Assembly: GCA_934096235.1 (NCBI GenBank)
Contig: CAKOLO010000002.1
Location: 62,001-126,000, forward strand
DNA: 64,000 bases
Source of the DNA: an uncultured Bacilli bacterium
GTDB taxonomy: Bacteria > Bacillota_I > Bacilli_A > RF39 > UBA660
Direction: 5' to 3'
The notes under the pieces are model-generated. The model worked only from the letters and a program-made list of their open reading frames with translations, was not told the DNA's origin and did not search any database. The position numbers were made by a program, and so were the translations under genes. How positions within the stretch are numbered: the first letter of the stretch is position 1; each line of letters opens with the position of its first letter. Shown here one piece after another: positions 35,450 through 44,704 of this stretch.

Positions 35450-36157
35450 TTAATTATTTTTTAACATATGTAGTGTTTTCTTAAATTCTCCGATTGTTTC
35501 AATTTCTTCTTTAGTTTCCTTTTGTGCTTCGTCTGTTAATCCTTCTAGAAGATTACTACTTCTTATTTTTCCATAAGCACCACAGTTTCTAACTAAATCA
35601 TTCATACGACTATTTTGAAAGCTTCTTACACCTATAAATTGTGATATTATAGTGGCAGCTAATTCTTTTAAATTCTCACTATATAACCTTCTAAAGTCAT
35701 CATCATATGTTATGTCATAAAGATCAGTATCTACTGCTTTAATAAGTCCATCTTTTGTATAAAGTAAATTTCTTTGATTTAAGTCTGTAAATATAATACC
35801 TTCTGTAGTTAATCTTAACATTTCTTTTTCAAATATATTTAAGGCATTTATAAATTCTCTTATTTTAGTTGCTTCAGATAAATCTTCTAGTGTTATACCA
35901 TCTATATATTTCATTAGATATCCTCTTAAAGAGTTTTTACCTTCTATATTTTGAAATACAAACTCTTCTGGGAATGCTACGAAGTCACTCTTATGTTGAG
36001 AAAGATATTCTAATTCTTTTAAATAAATGTATTCACATGGATATTCTTTATATACCATACCAAAATCTGTTAAGTAACAAGTTCCATTATGCCCATTACT
36101 TAATCTTCTAGCATAATAACCTTTAGGGATTTCACTATGTATTCTATCTTTTCTCAT
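35450..36157 (-). CDS. Protein-kinase-fold protein
   Basis: 235 aa with a kinase-like core: a short N-lobe (YARRLSNGHNGTCYLTD, Lys in VYKEYP), hinge MKYIDG, catalytic loop GIIFTDLNQRNLLY (D-L-N-x-x-N) and KAVDTDLYD in place of DFG. It lacks membrane segments. Such small kinases range from aminoglycoside-type phosphotransferases to Ser/Thr kinases; the substrate is unknown. AAGGAG precedes ATG 36157; monocistronic with its neighbours in the same direction. Confidence 0.7.
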   Translation of the reverse strand: MRKDRIHSEIPKGYYARRLSNGHNGTCYLTDFGMVYKEYPCEYIYLKELEYLSQHKSDFVAFPEEFVFQNIEGKNSLRGYLMKYIDGITLEDLSEATKIREFINALNIFEKEMLRLTTEGIIFTDLNQRNLLYTKDGLIKAVDTDLYDITYDDDFRRLYSENLKELAATIISQFIGVRSFQNSRMNDLVRNCGAYGKIRSSNLLEGLTDEAQKETKEEIETIGEFKKTLHMLKNN

Positions 36158-36235
36158 ATATGTTCTCCTTGGACATATATTTTAACATAAAACATTCTAT
36201 ATGTAAAATTAAAGTAGTTTTTAAGTGTAAAGAAA

Positions 36236-36258
36236 AATGTTAACAAGTTGTTAACATT
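36236..36258 (-). terminator. Terminator of the ABC exporter operon
   Basis: Minus strand perfect stem AATGTTAAC / GTTAACATT with a 5-base loop, then TTTTCTTT, directly at the end of the permease gene. Confidence 0.8.
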
Positions 36259-37603
36259 AATTTTTATTTTTTAAAGATTTAAACATCTTTTTCCATAGTT
36301 TGCTTGATGAATAATTAAGTATTCCTTCTTTATATATTCTAAGTCCATATTTATATAGTAAGAAGCAAGTTATTATCATAAGTACTATGGATATTACTAA
36401 GTCTATTATTGTCATTTCACCAAGCGTATACATTACTGGTGCTAGTATTCCCGATATGAATGGTATGAATGCTGCTACTTTTATAAATATTGCTCCTTGA
36501 TAAACTGATGCATAAAGTGCAAGATAATAACCTAGCATTAAGAATATCATTACTGGTGTTTGTATTTGGTTATAGTCTTCCATACTTGTTGTCATACTAG
36601 CAAGTACTCCTATAAATAATGAGTATGCTAAGAAACTAAGTATTATTAATATTAAGAAGAATGGTATACCAGCAAGTAGTTTAGATGCCATATCGCTTTG
36701 TAAGAACATTGTTATATATGTACTTATTTTACCAGTTGCTTCTGACCCTACTACTCCTGTACCAATGCTTCCTGAAGTTGTAAAGAATCTAATACCGCTA
36801 CCAATGAATGCATAAAGTAAAAGTAAGAATCCTTGGAATAAAGCAAATATATTTGATGCGACTAGTTTTGACATAAAATGTACTTCAGGTGTTACACTTG
36901 ATATAATTATTTCCATACTCTTAGTACTCTTCTCTTCATTAATTTCAGCACCAATCATTTGAACCATAAGTACTATTAATATAAAGAATGGAACTATGAA
37001 TACTATTATAATTACACTACCTATTAATTTAATAAGTTCTTCGTTTTCATTTAAATTTTCATCTAAATATATTCTATTTATATCTACACTTTTATATATA
37101 CTACTTAATACTTCTTTACTAATATTAGCACTCTTCATAGCCATATTTACTTTAGTAGTATTAAGAGCATTAAGTAAGTCTTGGTATAAGATATTATCAA
37201 TATAATCATAAGATATCATATCTATATCAAACATTTTATCAAGAGATGTAGTATCTATCTTTTTAATATTTATTATTATGTCTTTCTTTTCATCTTTAAT
37301 AATTTCTTCTTTTAACTCATCTATAGATTTATCTGTCTTAGTAAGACTTGCATTATAGTTATTAAGTATGTCTTTGTATCCAGTTTTCATAGTTTCTTCT
37401 AAGTCATCATAAATACCTACTTCATCAATAACATACACATTTATCTCTTTATCAAAGTCTCCACCAAATAGTTTAACGACACTATCTAGATTTATCAAAC
37501 AAACTGTTATTAAGAATATAACAATGTTTACTATCAAGAAAGATTTAGTACATATTTTTTTCTTAAGACTATCTTTTGTTAAAAACTTAAATTTATTTTT
37601 CAT
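36257..37603 (-). CDS. ABC-2 type permease (NatB-like)
   Basis: 448 aa from ATG 37603 (AGGTGA 5 bp upstream). A first membrane helix (FLIVNIVIFLITVCLIN) is followed by a large extracytoplasmic domain to about residue 175 and five to six C-terminal helices, as in NatB/ABC-2 exporters. VQMIGAEINEEKSTKSMEIIISS is the conserved cytoplasmic coupling region. Partner of the ATPase encoded just upstream (overlap 11 bp). Exported substrate unknown; Na+ or peptide export are usual suggestions. Confidence 0.83.
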   Translation of the reverse strand: MKNKFKFLTKDSLKKKICTKSFLIVNIVIFLITVCLINLDSVVKLFGGDFDKEINVYVIDEVGIYDDLEETMKTGYKDILNNYNASLTKTDKSIDELKEEIIKDEKKDIIINIKKIDTTSLDKMFDIDMISYDYIDNILYQDLLNALNTTKVNMAMKSANISKEVLSSIYKSVDINRIYLDENLNENEELIKLIGSVIIIVFIVPFFILIVLMVQMIGAEINEEKSTKSMEIIISSVTPEVHFMSKLVASNIFALFQGFLLLLYAFIGSGIRFFTTSGSIGTGVVGSEATGKISTYITMFLQSDMASKLLAGIPFFLILIILSFLAYSLFIGVLASMTTSMEDYNQIQTPVMIFLMLGYYLALYASVYQGAIFIKVAAFIPFISGILAPVMYTLGEMTIIDLVISIVLMIITCFLLYKYGLRIYKEGILNYSSSKLWKKMFKSLKNKN

Positions 37604-38492
37604 ATACTTCACCTACTTTACTAACAAATATTTCATTTAAAGTTGGTTCTTCAACAACGAATTTAGTTACATTATCATACTTAGATATTGCTTTAAATAA
37701 ATCATTAACATAAGATTCATCTTCTAATCTAATAGTATACTCATCTTTATTCTTTTCTATTCCTTCGACACCTTTTACTTTAAGAATTTCTTTTTCATCT
37801 AAAGATGCTTGTACTTTTACATTTTTCTTTCTGAAGTCTTTCTTTATTTTAGTTAGTTTTCCTTCTAGAACAGTATTTCCTTTTACAAGAATTATTAATG
37901 AATCGCAGAAGTATTCTATGTGTTCCATCATATGTGATGAGAATATAATCATAGTACCTTTCTTTTTAAGTCTTAATATTTCTTTTTTAAACATTTCTAC
38001 ATTTATTGGATCTAGTCCACTAAATGGTTCATCTAATATAAGTAGTTTTGGTTCATGAATTATACTTATTATGAATTGTATTTTTTGTTGATTTCCTTTT
38101 GATAGTTCTTTTATCTTTTTATTTTTGTAGTCTGTTATACCAAATTCTTCTAAGTATTTATCTAGTCTTTCTTCTATTTCTTTTTCAGTTAATCCCTTTA
38201 ATACTCCATAGAATATAGCTTGATCTAGTACTGTTTTTGACGGCAATAAACTTCTTTCTTCTGTTAAGAAACCTATTTCATCTGATATACTATAATCTAT
38301 CTTTTTACCATTAAGTGTTATGTTTCCTTCTGTTTTATCAAGAAGTCCCATAATCATTCTAAATGTTGTTGTTTTACCAGCACCATTAACACCTAATAGA
38401 CCAAATATTTCTCCTTCTTTTACTTCAAATGAAAGGTCGTTTACTGCTCTAAAGTTATCGTAATATTTAGTTACATGTTCTACTTTTAACAT
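37593..38492 (-). CDS. ABC transporter ATP-binding protein (NatA-like)
   Basis: 299 aa. Walker A LLGVNGAGKTTT, signature LSKGNQQK, Walker B LLILDEPFSGLDP and switch His in IFSSHMMEH are all present; the C-terminal 75 residues form the DUF4162-type extension usual for ABC-2 exporters. It overlaps the end of the PduL gene by 7 bp and the permease by 11 bp, so all three are probably one operon. Confidence 0.93.
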   Translation of the reverse strand: MLKVEHVTKYYDNFRAVNDLSFEVKEGEIFGLLGVNGAGKTTTFRMIMGLLDKTEGNITLNGKKIDYSISDEIGFLTEERSLLPSKTVLDQAIFYGVLKGLTEKEIEERLDKYLEEFGITDYKNKKIKELSKGNQQKIQFIISIIHEPKLLILDEPFSGLDPINVEMFKKEILRLKKKGTMIIFSSHMMEHIEYFCDSLIILVKGNTVLEGKLTKIKKDFRKKNVKVQASLDEKEILKVKGVEGIEKNKDEYTIRLEDESYVNDLFKAISKYDNVTKFVVEEPTLNEIFVSKVGEVYEK

Positions 38493-39043
38493 ATCTTCAC
38501 ATCCATTCCAGTTTCAATACCAAGTGTTGTAGCTTCATCTTTATTTATATGCATCTCAAGTACACAAGTTTCATCTGATTTGATATGTACATCATCTAAA
38601 GTAACACCATTTTCTACATTTACTTTTACTACTTCGTCATTATGTCTTTTAAATGTTTCAAGGTCTTCCTTACTCATATGAATGTGTCTATCAGCAACAA
38701 CAGTTGATTCTACTGCTTCATATTCACCTTTAGGACCCACTATAGTTATAGTTTCACTACCTATTAAGTCTCCACTTTTTCTAACTGGGCAGTCTAATTC
38801 AAAAAAATCATTATCAGTTTCTAATAATTCTACTTGAGTATACTTTCTACATGGACCTATAATTCTTACATTTTCTAATACTTTTTTATCTTTTTTAAGA
38901 GTTACTGTTTCAACGCACGCATATTGACCTTTTTGAGTTAAATATCTTTTAGGAGTTAACTTATATCCTTTACCAAATAATATTTCTAATACTTCTTTAG
39001 TCAAGTGTATGTGATGGTTTGATACACCTATTTTTATGTTCAT
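38486..39043 (-). CDS. pduL: PduL-type phosphate acyltransferase
   Basis: 185 aa from ATG 39043, with TTGGAGGT 4 bp upstream; the frame is open further to 39091 without a ribosome site. Conserved zinc-binding pieces KIGVSNHHIHL, VADRHIHMS and LEMHINKDEA are present, as in PduL/phosphotransacylase. The enzyme swaps acyl groups between CoA and phosphate (acetyl- or propanoyl-phosphate). No encapsulation peptide or microcompartment genes are seen, so it probably serves as the housekeeping phosphotransacetylase in fermentation. Confidence 0.88.
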   Translation of the reverse strand: MNIKIGVSNHHIHLTKEVLEILFGKGYKLTPKRYLTQKGQYACVETVTLKKDKKVLENVRIIGPCRKYTQVELLETDNDFFELDCPVRKSGDLIGSETITIVGPKGEYEAVESTVVADRHIHMSKEDLETFKRHNDEVVKVNVENGVTLDDVHIKSDETCVLEMHINKDEATTLGIETGMDVKIC

Positions 39044-39138
39044 GTCTACCTCCAAGTTAATTATACTATAATTTATATAATTATTTATCACAAACTTACT
39101 ATTTTTGTCATTTAATACTTATAAAGGGAGTGATTCAA

Positions 39139-39477
39139 GTGAATGGTAGTTATTATCAAAGCCCAGTATTTATAAATGATATAGAACGTGAGAATAATGA
39201 ATATTATGAAAAGAAGCCTAGTGATGATTACGCTCTTACAAGTGAACAAAGTTATATAGAAAATATTCTTAGAAATAATATTGGTAAAAAAGTAAGAGTT
39301 CATGCATCTTTTTCAGACTCAGTTGAATGGAGAGATAGAGTTTTTACTGGTTATATAGAACATGCTGGTCGTGATAACTTAGTTATTAATGATAAAGATA
39401 ATGGTAAAAATTATTTAATACTTATGATTTATTTAGATTTTGTTGAATTTGATGAAGAAATAACTTACGCTAAATAA
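39139..39477 (+). CDS. gerQ: GerQ-like spore coat protein homologue
   Basis: 112 aa from GTG 39139 (GGGAG 8 bp upstream; a GTG at 39130 overlaps the site). The C-terminal 75 residues closely follow the GerQ/YwdL family: SEQSYIENILRNNIGKK, VFTGYIEHAGRDNL, YLILMIYLDFVEFDEEI. In Bacillus GerQ is a coat protein cross-linked by transglutaminase Tgl. The N-terminal Gln-rich cross-linking region of Bacillus GerQ is short here. Divergent from pduL, upstream of lemA. Confidence 0.85.
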   Translation: MNGSYYQSPVFINDIERENNEYYEKKPSDDYALTSEQSYIENILRNNIGKKVRVHASFSDSVEWRDRVFTGYIEHAGRDNLVINDKDNGKNYLILMIYLDFVEFDEEITYAK

Positions 39478-39527
39478 CTTTAAAAAATATTCAATATTTG
39501 ATATAATATTTTGTAGGATGTGATTAC

Positions 39528-40094
39528 ATGAAAACTCTAAATATAATAGCTTTAGTATTAGTAATTTTAATAGTATTATTTTTACTTATTAATATTCTTT
39601 TAAAATTCTTTAAAGAAAGAATAGATAATTTATATAAGATGCTTAATAATGCTGAAAATGATTTATTAGAAAAGATGAAGAATAAAAAAGAATTATTAAT
39701 TAAGATGATTAATTATGTCACTAAGAAGTTAAAGATTGAAAGTAACACTTTTGATGAAGTAAAGAATATAGAAGTTAATGATTTAGTTAATTTTAAGGAT
39801 GAAAGTGTTTTTGATAAATGTTATAGTGAAATATTAGAGATTCGTGAAGATAATAAGAAAGCACGTGAAACTAAAGATATTAAAGAGTTTAATCAAAATA
39901 TTGATGAATATGAAGATAATGAATTACATATAATATCTCTTAGAACTTTTTATAATAAATATACTTTAGAATATAATAATTTAATTAAAAAAATACCTTT
40001 TAATCTAGTAGCTAAATTAAAAGGTTATAAGATTAAAGCTTTACTTGAAGGAAGAGAAATAGACGATAGTTTTAATAATGATTTGGAAGTGTAA
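39528..40094 (+). CDS. LemA-like membrane-anchored protein
   Basis: 188 aa with one N-terminal membrane helix (IIALVLVILIVLFLLINILL) and an extended helical domain. The ending LEYNNLIKKIPFNLVAKLKGYK matches the LemA family (YNxxIxxFPxNxxA). LemA proteins are common in Bacillota and have no agreed function. It lies 50 bp after gerQ on the same strand and its end overlaps the convergent ung gene by 23 bp. Confidence 0.72.
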   Translation: MKTLNIIALVLVILIVLFLLINILLKFFKERIDNLYKMLNNAENDLLEKMKNKKELLIKMINYVTKKLKIESNTFDEVKNIEVNDLVNFKDESVFDKCYSEILEIREDNKKARETKDIKEFNQNIDEYEDNELHIISLRTFYNKYTLEYNNLIKKIPFNLVAKLKGYKIKALLEGREIDDSFNNDLEV

Positions 40095-40743
40095 AATTCA
40101 CTTCTTTTATATTGTTCTTTTTTAAGAAGTTATTTGCTTTTGAGAATGGTTTACTTCCGAAGAATCCATTTCTTGCGGAGAATGGACTTGGATGTGTGCT
40201 TTCTATTACTAAGTGTTTTGGATTTGTTATAAACACTTTTTTACTTCTTGCGAAGTTTCCCCATAGTATGAATACTACTGGTTCTTTTTTAAGATTTATT
40301 AGTTTTATTATATGATCTGTTAAAAGTTGCCAACCTAGATCTTTATGTGAGGCTGGCATATCTTTTCTAACAGTTAAAACACTATTTAGTAAAAGCACTC
40401 CTTCTTTTGTCCATGGTGTTAGGTCCCCACTTGGTCCATTTTTAATTCCTAAGTCATCATATAATTCTTTATATATGTTTTGAAGACTTGGTGGTAGTTT
40501 TACACCCTCTTGTACACTAAATGAAAGTCCATGTGCTTCCCCTTCTCCATGGTATGGATCTTGTCCTAAAATAACTATTTTAACTTTACTATAAGGTGTA
40601 CTTTTTAATGCATTAAATATATTTTCATATGCTGGATAGCAAGTATAATTCTTATATTCTTCTTTTACTTTATTCATAAATTTATGAAAGCCTTCGCTTT
40701 CCCATACACTTTTTAATACTATATCCCAATCGTTGCCTATCAT
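40072..40743 (-). CDS. ung: Uracil-DNA glycosylase, family 1
   Basis: 223 aa, standard length. The catalytic water-activating loop is VILGQDPYHGEGEAHGLSF (Asp62), the uracil-binding part follows, and STHPSPFSARNGFFGSKPF is the Leu-loop region with the catalytic His. It removes uracil from DNA as the first step of base excision repair. AGGAGT precedes ATG 40743. Confidence 0.96.
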   Translation of the reverse strand: MIGNDWDIVLKSVWESEGFHKFMNKVKEEYKNYTCYPAYENIFNALKSTPYSKVKIVILGQDPYHGEGEAHGLSFSVQEGVKLPPSLQNIYKELYDDLGIKNGPSGDLTPWTKEGVLLLNSVLTVRKDMPASHKDLGWQLLTDHIIKLINLKKEPVVFILWGNFARSKKVFITNPKHLVIESTHPSPFSARNGFFGSKPFSKANNFLKKNNIKEVNFTLPNHY

Positions 40744-40751
40744 AACTACTC

Positions 40752-41129
40752 CTAAAAATTACTTATGTAATTCCATATATTCCATAAATATATTCCTTGA
40801 TCACCTAAAATACCAGCTATACCTCCAGAATATGAATCTATTCCTAAACGTACTAAAAACATAAGAGCAATGATTATACACATAAATAACCATTTAAGTT
40901 TTAATTTGTTCTTTTTACTTAATGTCACAAGTATAGTTAGTAAAGTAAAGAAAGAAACAAATATTATATTTATTTGTGATAAACTAACTTCTCCTTGAAA
41001 TCCATCTACGATACCGGACTCTATATCATTATAAGAATACATTAATAGGTTAGATGGAAATCCTTTAGTTACTATCATTGTTATTGTTAATATTGCTACA
41101 ACTATATAAAATATCCAATACTTCTTCAT
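40752..41129 (-). CDS. Small membrane protein, 125 aa
   Basis: Four likely transmembrane stretches: residues 5-21, 52-68, 78-93 and a weaker one near 100-120. No conserved motif recognised. It lies 19 bp after the lipoprotein gene and 8 bp before ung on the same strand, so it may be co-transcribed with them. Confidence 0.6.
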   Translation of the reverse strand: MKKYWIFYIVVAILTITMIVTKGFPSNLLMYSYNDIESGIVDGFQGEVSLSQINIIFVSFFTLLTILVTLSKKNKLKLKWLFMCIIIALMFLVRLGIDSYSGGIAGILGDQGIYLWNIWNYISNF

Positions 41130-41148
41130 TTTTACTCTCCTGTTAATA

Positions 41149-41595
41149 CTACTTAATTGTAAATTCTCCTGCTACATAGAATAACTCTAATGTTGATGGA
41201 ACAGTTATTTCTTTAATAACTCTATATTCACCTTTTGGTAATTTTAAATAACTACTTTCCCAGTCTATAGTGATTTGATCTGTTGACTTAGGATCTACTT
41301 CATAAGTTTCATCTACAAATTCATTGATAATATTTAATTCATGCCAAACATTGTCTCTTTTAACTTCAATTGTATATGCACTATTATAATTAATAGCTTC
41401 TTTTCTATTGTTTTCAAGTATAAATGTAGCACCTTTCTTTGTTAAAGTATCTTCTTTTACCTTTAAAGTTATTTCGTCAGTTTCAATTGTTACTGATGAT
41501 TCAGCTCCTATAATTTTATCAATTTTGTTTGTACATCCAGTTAATCCTAGTAGTAGTGTCAAGCTAATTAATGAGGCTAAAATTATTTTTTTCAT
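41149..41595 (-). CDS. Lipoprotein with bacterial Ig-like domain
   Basis: 148 aa with a lipoprotein signal (hydrophobic residues 5-18 and lipobox LTGC, Cys21). The mature part (TLTKKGATFILENN, YTIEVKRDNVWHEL, KLPKGEYRVIKEI) has the beta-rich pattern of Big_14-type Ig-like domains that occur in BlaR1-like and surface proteins. Anchored outside the membrane; ligand unknown. Its start overlaps the transporter stop by 4 bp. Confidence 0.7.
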   Translation of the reverse strand: MKKIILASLISLTLLLGLTGCTNKIDKIIGAESSVTIETDEITLKVKEDTLTKKGATFILENNRKEAINYNSAYTIEVKRDNVWHELNIINEFVDETYEVDPKSTDQITIDWESSYLKLPKGEYRVIKEITVPSTLELFYVAGEFTIK

Positions 41596-42776
41596 ATATT
41601 CTCCTTTTCTATTAACCTAATTATACTATAACTATTGATTATTATCATTATGAAAATTAAATTATCTACTAAAATCCATAGAAATTTACTTTTAAAGATT
41701 ATTCCACTTACTGCGAATAATATAAATACAAATTTAAATATATTTAGTATTTTCTTATTATTAGTTAAATACTCTATATTGTTTTTTCCTATATAGTAAC
41801 CACTAAGTATTGTTGTAAATCCGAACAGTATATAAAGTGTTAATAAAAAGTAAAGTCCATATTTACCTAGTATTTGTGTGTAAACACCAGTAAGTAATAA
41901 GTTATAGTTATCTATTATATTGTTTGTACTCATATAAATTAGTAATAATAGTGTAATAATGATTGTTATAAATATTCCTATAAAGTATGCACTAAGTATT
42001 TGATAGTTTATTGAAGTTTTTATGTCATTTTTATCACTAGCACTTCCTGTACTAGTTGTACCTATTAATAGTTCATTCATAAATATACTTCTTTTTATAC
42101 CAATAACTAAACCTGTTAATATTGATTTAATACTTGTAATATCTTTTAAGAAAAAGTTAAGGTTTATTAAATGAAAATTCTTTATTATTCCGTAGATACT
42201 TACTACTAAAAAGAGTATACACATTAAAGGCACTATTTTGTTTAAAGAAGATAATACTTCATCTATTGATAGACTAAATGTAACTATTAAGACAAATATA
42301 GATACTAATATAATTATTATTTTCTTTATATTAAGTAGTTCTAGTAAGTAACCTATAGAATTCATTTGTATCATTTGAAATAGAAATGAATAAATAACTA
42401 TTAAAAGTATAAGAGAAATGATAGAAAGTATTTTTTTATTAAGACCATATTTAAGTATAAAGTATGGGCCACCTACATAATTATTTTTATATTCTTTTTT
42501 ATATTTGTTTCCTAAGTAGCTTTCAATATAAATAATAGAAGTAGAAAGTAATGAAAAAAGTACCATCCATATAACTGTTGAGAAACCACCTATTATTATT
42601 GAAGAAGTTGTGCCTATTAAAGAACCTACTCCTATTTTAGTACCTAGTGTTAAAAATAGAGATGTTTTATCTTTTAAAATAAGTTCTTTTAAATTTATTT
42701 TATAATTTTTAAATTTTAGTTTTATACTTAATAAAATAGAAATGCTAAATAAAAATATAATTAGTAAAGTCCACAT
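41592..42776 (-). CDS. AGCS-type amino acid:cation symporter, divergent
   Basis: 394 aa with about ten membrane helices. GTKIGVGSLIGTTSSIIIGG near residue 45 and YIESYLGNKYKKEY...GGPYFILKYGL near 90-110 correspond to the conserved AGCS (alanine/glycine:cation symporter) segments. It is about 60 residues shorter than typical AgcS and diverged, so substrate is uncertain. Confidence 0.75.
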   Translation of the reverse strand: MWTLLIIFLFSISILLSIKLKFKNYKINLKELILKDKTSLFLTLGTKIGVGSLIGTTSSIIIGGFSTVIWMVLFSLLSTSIIYIESYLGNKYKKEYKNNYVGGPYFILKYGLNKKILSIISLILLIVIYSFLFQMIQMNSIGYLLELLNIKKIIIILVSIFVLIVTFSLSIDEVLSSLNKIVPLMCILFLVVSIYGIIKNFHLINLNFFLKDITSIKSILTGLVIGIKRSIFMNELLIGTTSTGSASDKNDIKTSINYQILSAYFIGIFITIIITLLLLIYMSTNNIIDNYNLLLTGVYTQILGKYGLYFLLTLYILFGFTTILSGYYIGKNNIEYLTNNKKILNIFKFVFILFAVSGIIFKSKFLWILVDNLIFIMIIINSYSIIRLIEKENI

Positions 42777-42800
42777 ACTAATTATATTTATGTATTTAAA

Positions 42801-42825
42801 AAGTTATCACTATTTATGATAACTT
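42801..42825 (-). terminator. Terminator after rlmH
   Basis: Minus strand AAGTTATCA / TGATAACTT stem over a 7-base loop, then TTTAAAT; it overlaps the last codons of rlmH. Confidence 0.65.
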
Positions 42826-43247
42826 TCATTGTTTAATATTTTAAAACTTCTATATATTTGTTCTAGTAATATACCTCTAAATAGTCCATGAGGAAATGTT
42901 AGTTTTGAAAAAGATAATCTAAGATTACATTTATTCTTAACAGACTCATTTATACCATCACTTCCACCTATTATAAATGTTATAGTTCCATATCCATTTG
43001 TGAAGGCATTATCTATTATATTTGATAGTTCTACTGAAGTATATTCTTTTCCATTTATATCCATGCATATATTAAAATCTTTATCATTTATTGACTCTAA
43101 TATTTTGTTTGATTCATTATTAATATTAGTATCTTTAATTTCTATAATCTCTATTTTATGATATTTAGTTATTCTAGTTTTATAGTCTTGTATTAAATCA
43201 TTTAGGTAGTTTTCTTTTATTTTACCTACACATAATATTTTTATCAT
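42810..43247 (-). CDS. rlmH: RlmH, 23S rRNA pseudouridine-1915 N3-methyltransferase
   Basis: 145 aa, slightly shorter than the usual 159. SPOUT-fold motifs: FIIGGSDGIN (SAM-binding knot), LSFSKLTFPHGLFRGILLEQIYR and a C-terminal aromatic residue (SYHK end). It methylates pseudouridine 1915 in helix 69 of 23S rRNA. Its start codon touches the peptidase stop (one shared base). Confidence 0.95.
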   Translation of the reverse strand: MIKILCVGKIKENYLNDLIQDYKTRITKYHKIEIIEIKDTNINNESNKILESINDKDFNICMDINGKEYTSVELSNIIDNAFTNGYGTITFIIGGSDGINESVKNKCNLRLSFSKLTFPHGLFRGILLEQIYRSFKILNNESYHK

Positions 43248-44704
43248 TATTTATATATTAACATTGGATTCATATATTGGCCATTTTTCTTAATAGCTAA
43301 GTGAAGGTGTTTACCTGTTGATTTACCAGTTGAACCCATTATACCTATTAATTGACCTTTTTCCACTTTTGTTCCTTTAGTTACTATTCTTGACTTTAAG
43401 TGCATGTATATAGATGTATAACCATTACCATGATCTATATCTATATGGTTACCCATTGAGCCACTGTATCCTGCTGCTACTACTGTACCACTTTGTATTG
43501 CAAATATATTATCTGATTTAGTACCTACTATATCTACTCCTCTATGCATTGCTCCTGCTGCTCCTGTTACTGGATCTCTTCGATAACCATACATAGATGA
43601 GAATCTAAATGGTTGTGTTGTTGGCCAAGCCCAATATGTTGTATTTCCATAGTAAGATACATTTTTAGCACCTATTACTACTATTTCTTCTACTGCTTCA
43701 TTGATTATTTCTTCTGAAACCATTTCTGATTTCATGATGATACCATTACGTTCTCGAGTAGCAAATACAACTTTACTAAGACCATTTACACCTTTTTGTT
43801 TAACATATTTTGTTGATGCATCTAGTGACTTATCAAGTACTACTTTGGTATCATATTTTATAGTTTGTGTTTCTGTTTCGAATGAATCAACCATTATTTT
43901 AGCTACTGGATTAATTGTGGCTACGATTACTTCTTGTCCTACTGCTAAAAGTGCATTTTCTCCTGCTATGTTTGGGTTTGCTATTAAGAAATCTTGTACT
44001 CCAAGTCTATTCTTTTCAGCAATTGTTTCTATAGTATCACTTGCTTTAACAGTATATTTATGTGTTAAATTAGTTGTACCAAATAAGAAGTACATACTTA
44101 AATCATCAGCATTTGTCATTATTTCGTTTTCTGTTGATATAAGTGTTTTCTTTATAGTTACATCATCACCAAAGTATACATCTGTTACTTCAGTACCTTC
44201 TTCATCAGCTTCTTTTGCCTTTCCCTCTAAATAATCTTGATAGTCATTTTTATCTAAGAAAGCTGTTACTGTGTTTTCTACTGCTTTATCTAAATCTTCT
44301 TTATTTAAACAATAGAATTTTTTATTAGTATTATCATCTAAAGTTACAGTTACTTCATATCCTTCTATTGTAAATGGATCTAAGTCTTTTATTTCTTCAT
44401 ATACTTCTTCTGCTGTCATTAAGTTAGTTTTATATGTTTTAATACTTTGTACTTCTAATCCTGATGGTGGATATACTTTATTAACCTTATATTTTTCTTT
44501 TAATTCAGTTTGTTCTTGATCTATTAAGTTATAAAGTTCATCTCTTGATTTAATAAGACCTATTCTTTCTCCACCTAATGATATTTGATAATAATTATTA
44601 ACTGTTCTTTCTACTGGTTTGAATGTTAAACACATATAAAGAACTATTGATATTACGAATATACCAAATAATATATTCGCAGTTGTTAACTCTTTTTTAT
44701 TCAT
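43247..44704 (-). CDS. LysM and M23-type peptidoglycan endopeptidase
   Basis: 485 aa from ATG 44704 (AAGGAAG 7 bp upstream; the frame stays open to 44734 within dnaB). One N-terminal membrane anchor (ILFGIFVISIVLYMCLTF); a LysM repeat (YTVKASDTIETIAEKNRL, then FLIANPNIAGENALLAVGQ); a G5-like segment; and a C-terminal M23 LytM domain with MHRGVDIVG (His/Asp zinc ligands), IDHGNGYTSIYMHL and GSTGKSTGKHLHLAI. It cleaves peptidoglycan cross-bridges outside the membrane. All zinc ligands are present. Confidence 0.92.
   Translation of the reverse strand: MNKKELTTANILFGIFVISIVLYMCLTFKPVERTVNNYYQISLGGERIGLIKSRDELYNLIDQEQTELKEKYKVNKVYPPSGLEVQSIKTYKTNLMTAEEVYEEIKDLDPFTIEGYEVTVTLDDNTNKKFYCLNKEDLDKAVENTVTAFLDKNDYQDYLEGKAKEADEEGTEVTDVYFGDDVTIKKTLISTENEIMTNADDLSMYFLFGTTNLTHKYTVKASDTIETIAEKNRLGVQDFLIANPNIAGENALLAVGQEVIVATINPVAKIMVDSFETETQTIKYDTKVVLDKSLDASTKYVKQKGVNGLSKVVFATRERNGIIMKSEMVSEEIINEAVEEIVVIGAKNVSYYGNTTYWAWPTTQPFRFSSMYGYRRDPVTGAAGAMHRGVDIVGTKSDNIFAIQSGTVVAAGYSGSMGNHIDIDHGNGYTSIYMHLKSRIVTKGTKVEKGQLIGIMGSTGKSTGKHLHLAIKKNGQYMNPMLIYK

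Noticed and set aside
38486..39043. PduL as evidence for a microcompartment operon
   Set aside because: No shell protein, no encapsulation peptide, and neighbours are an ABC exporter and gerQ.
43701..44234. Plus-strand open frame of 177 codons inside the peptidase gene
   Set aside because: It is an antisense shadow of the LysM/M23 gene with no ribosome site or recognisable domain.
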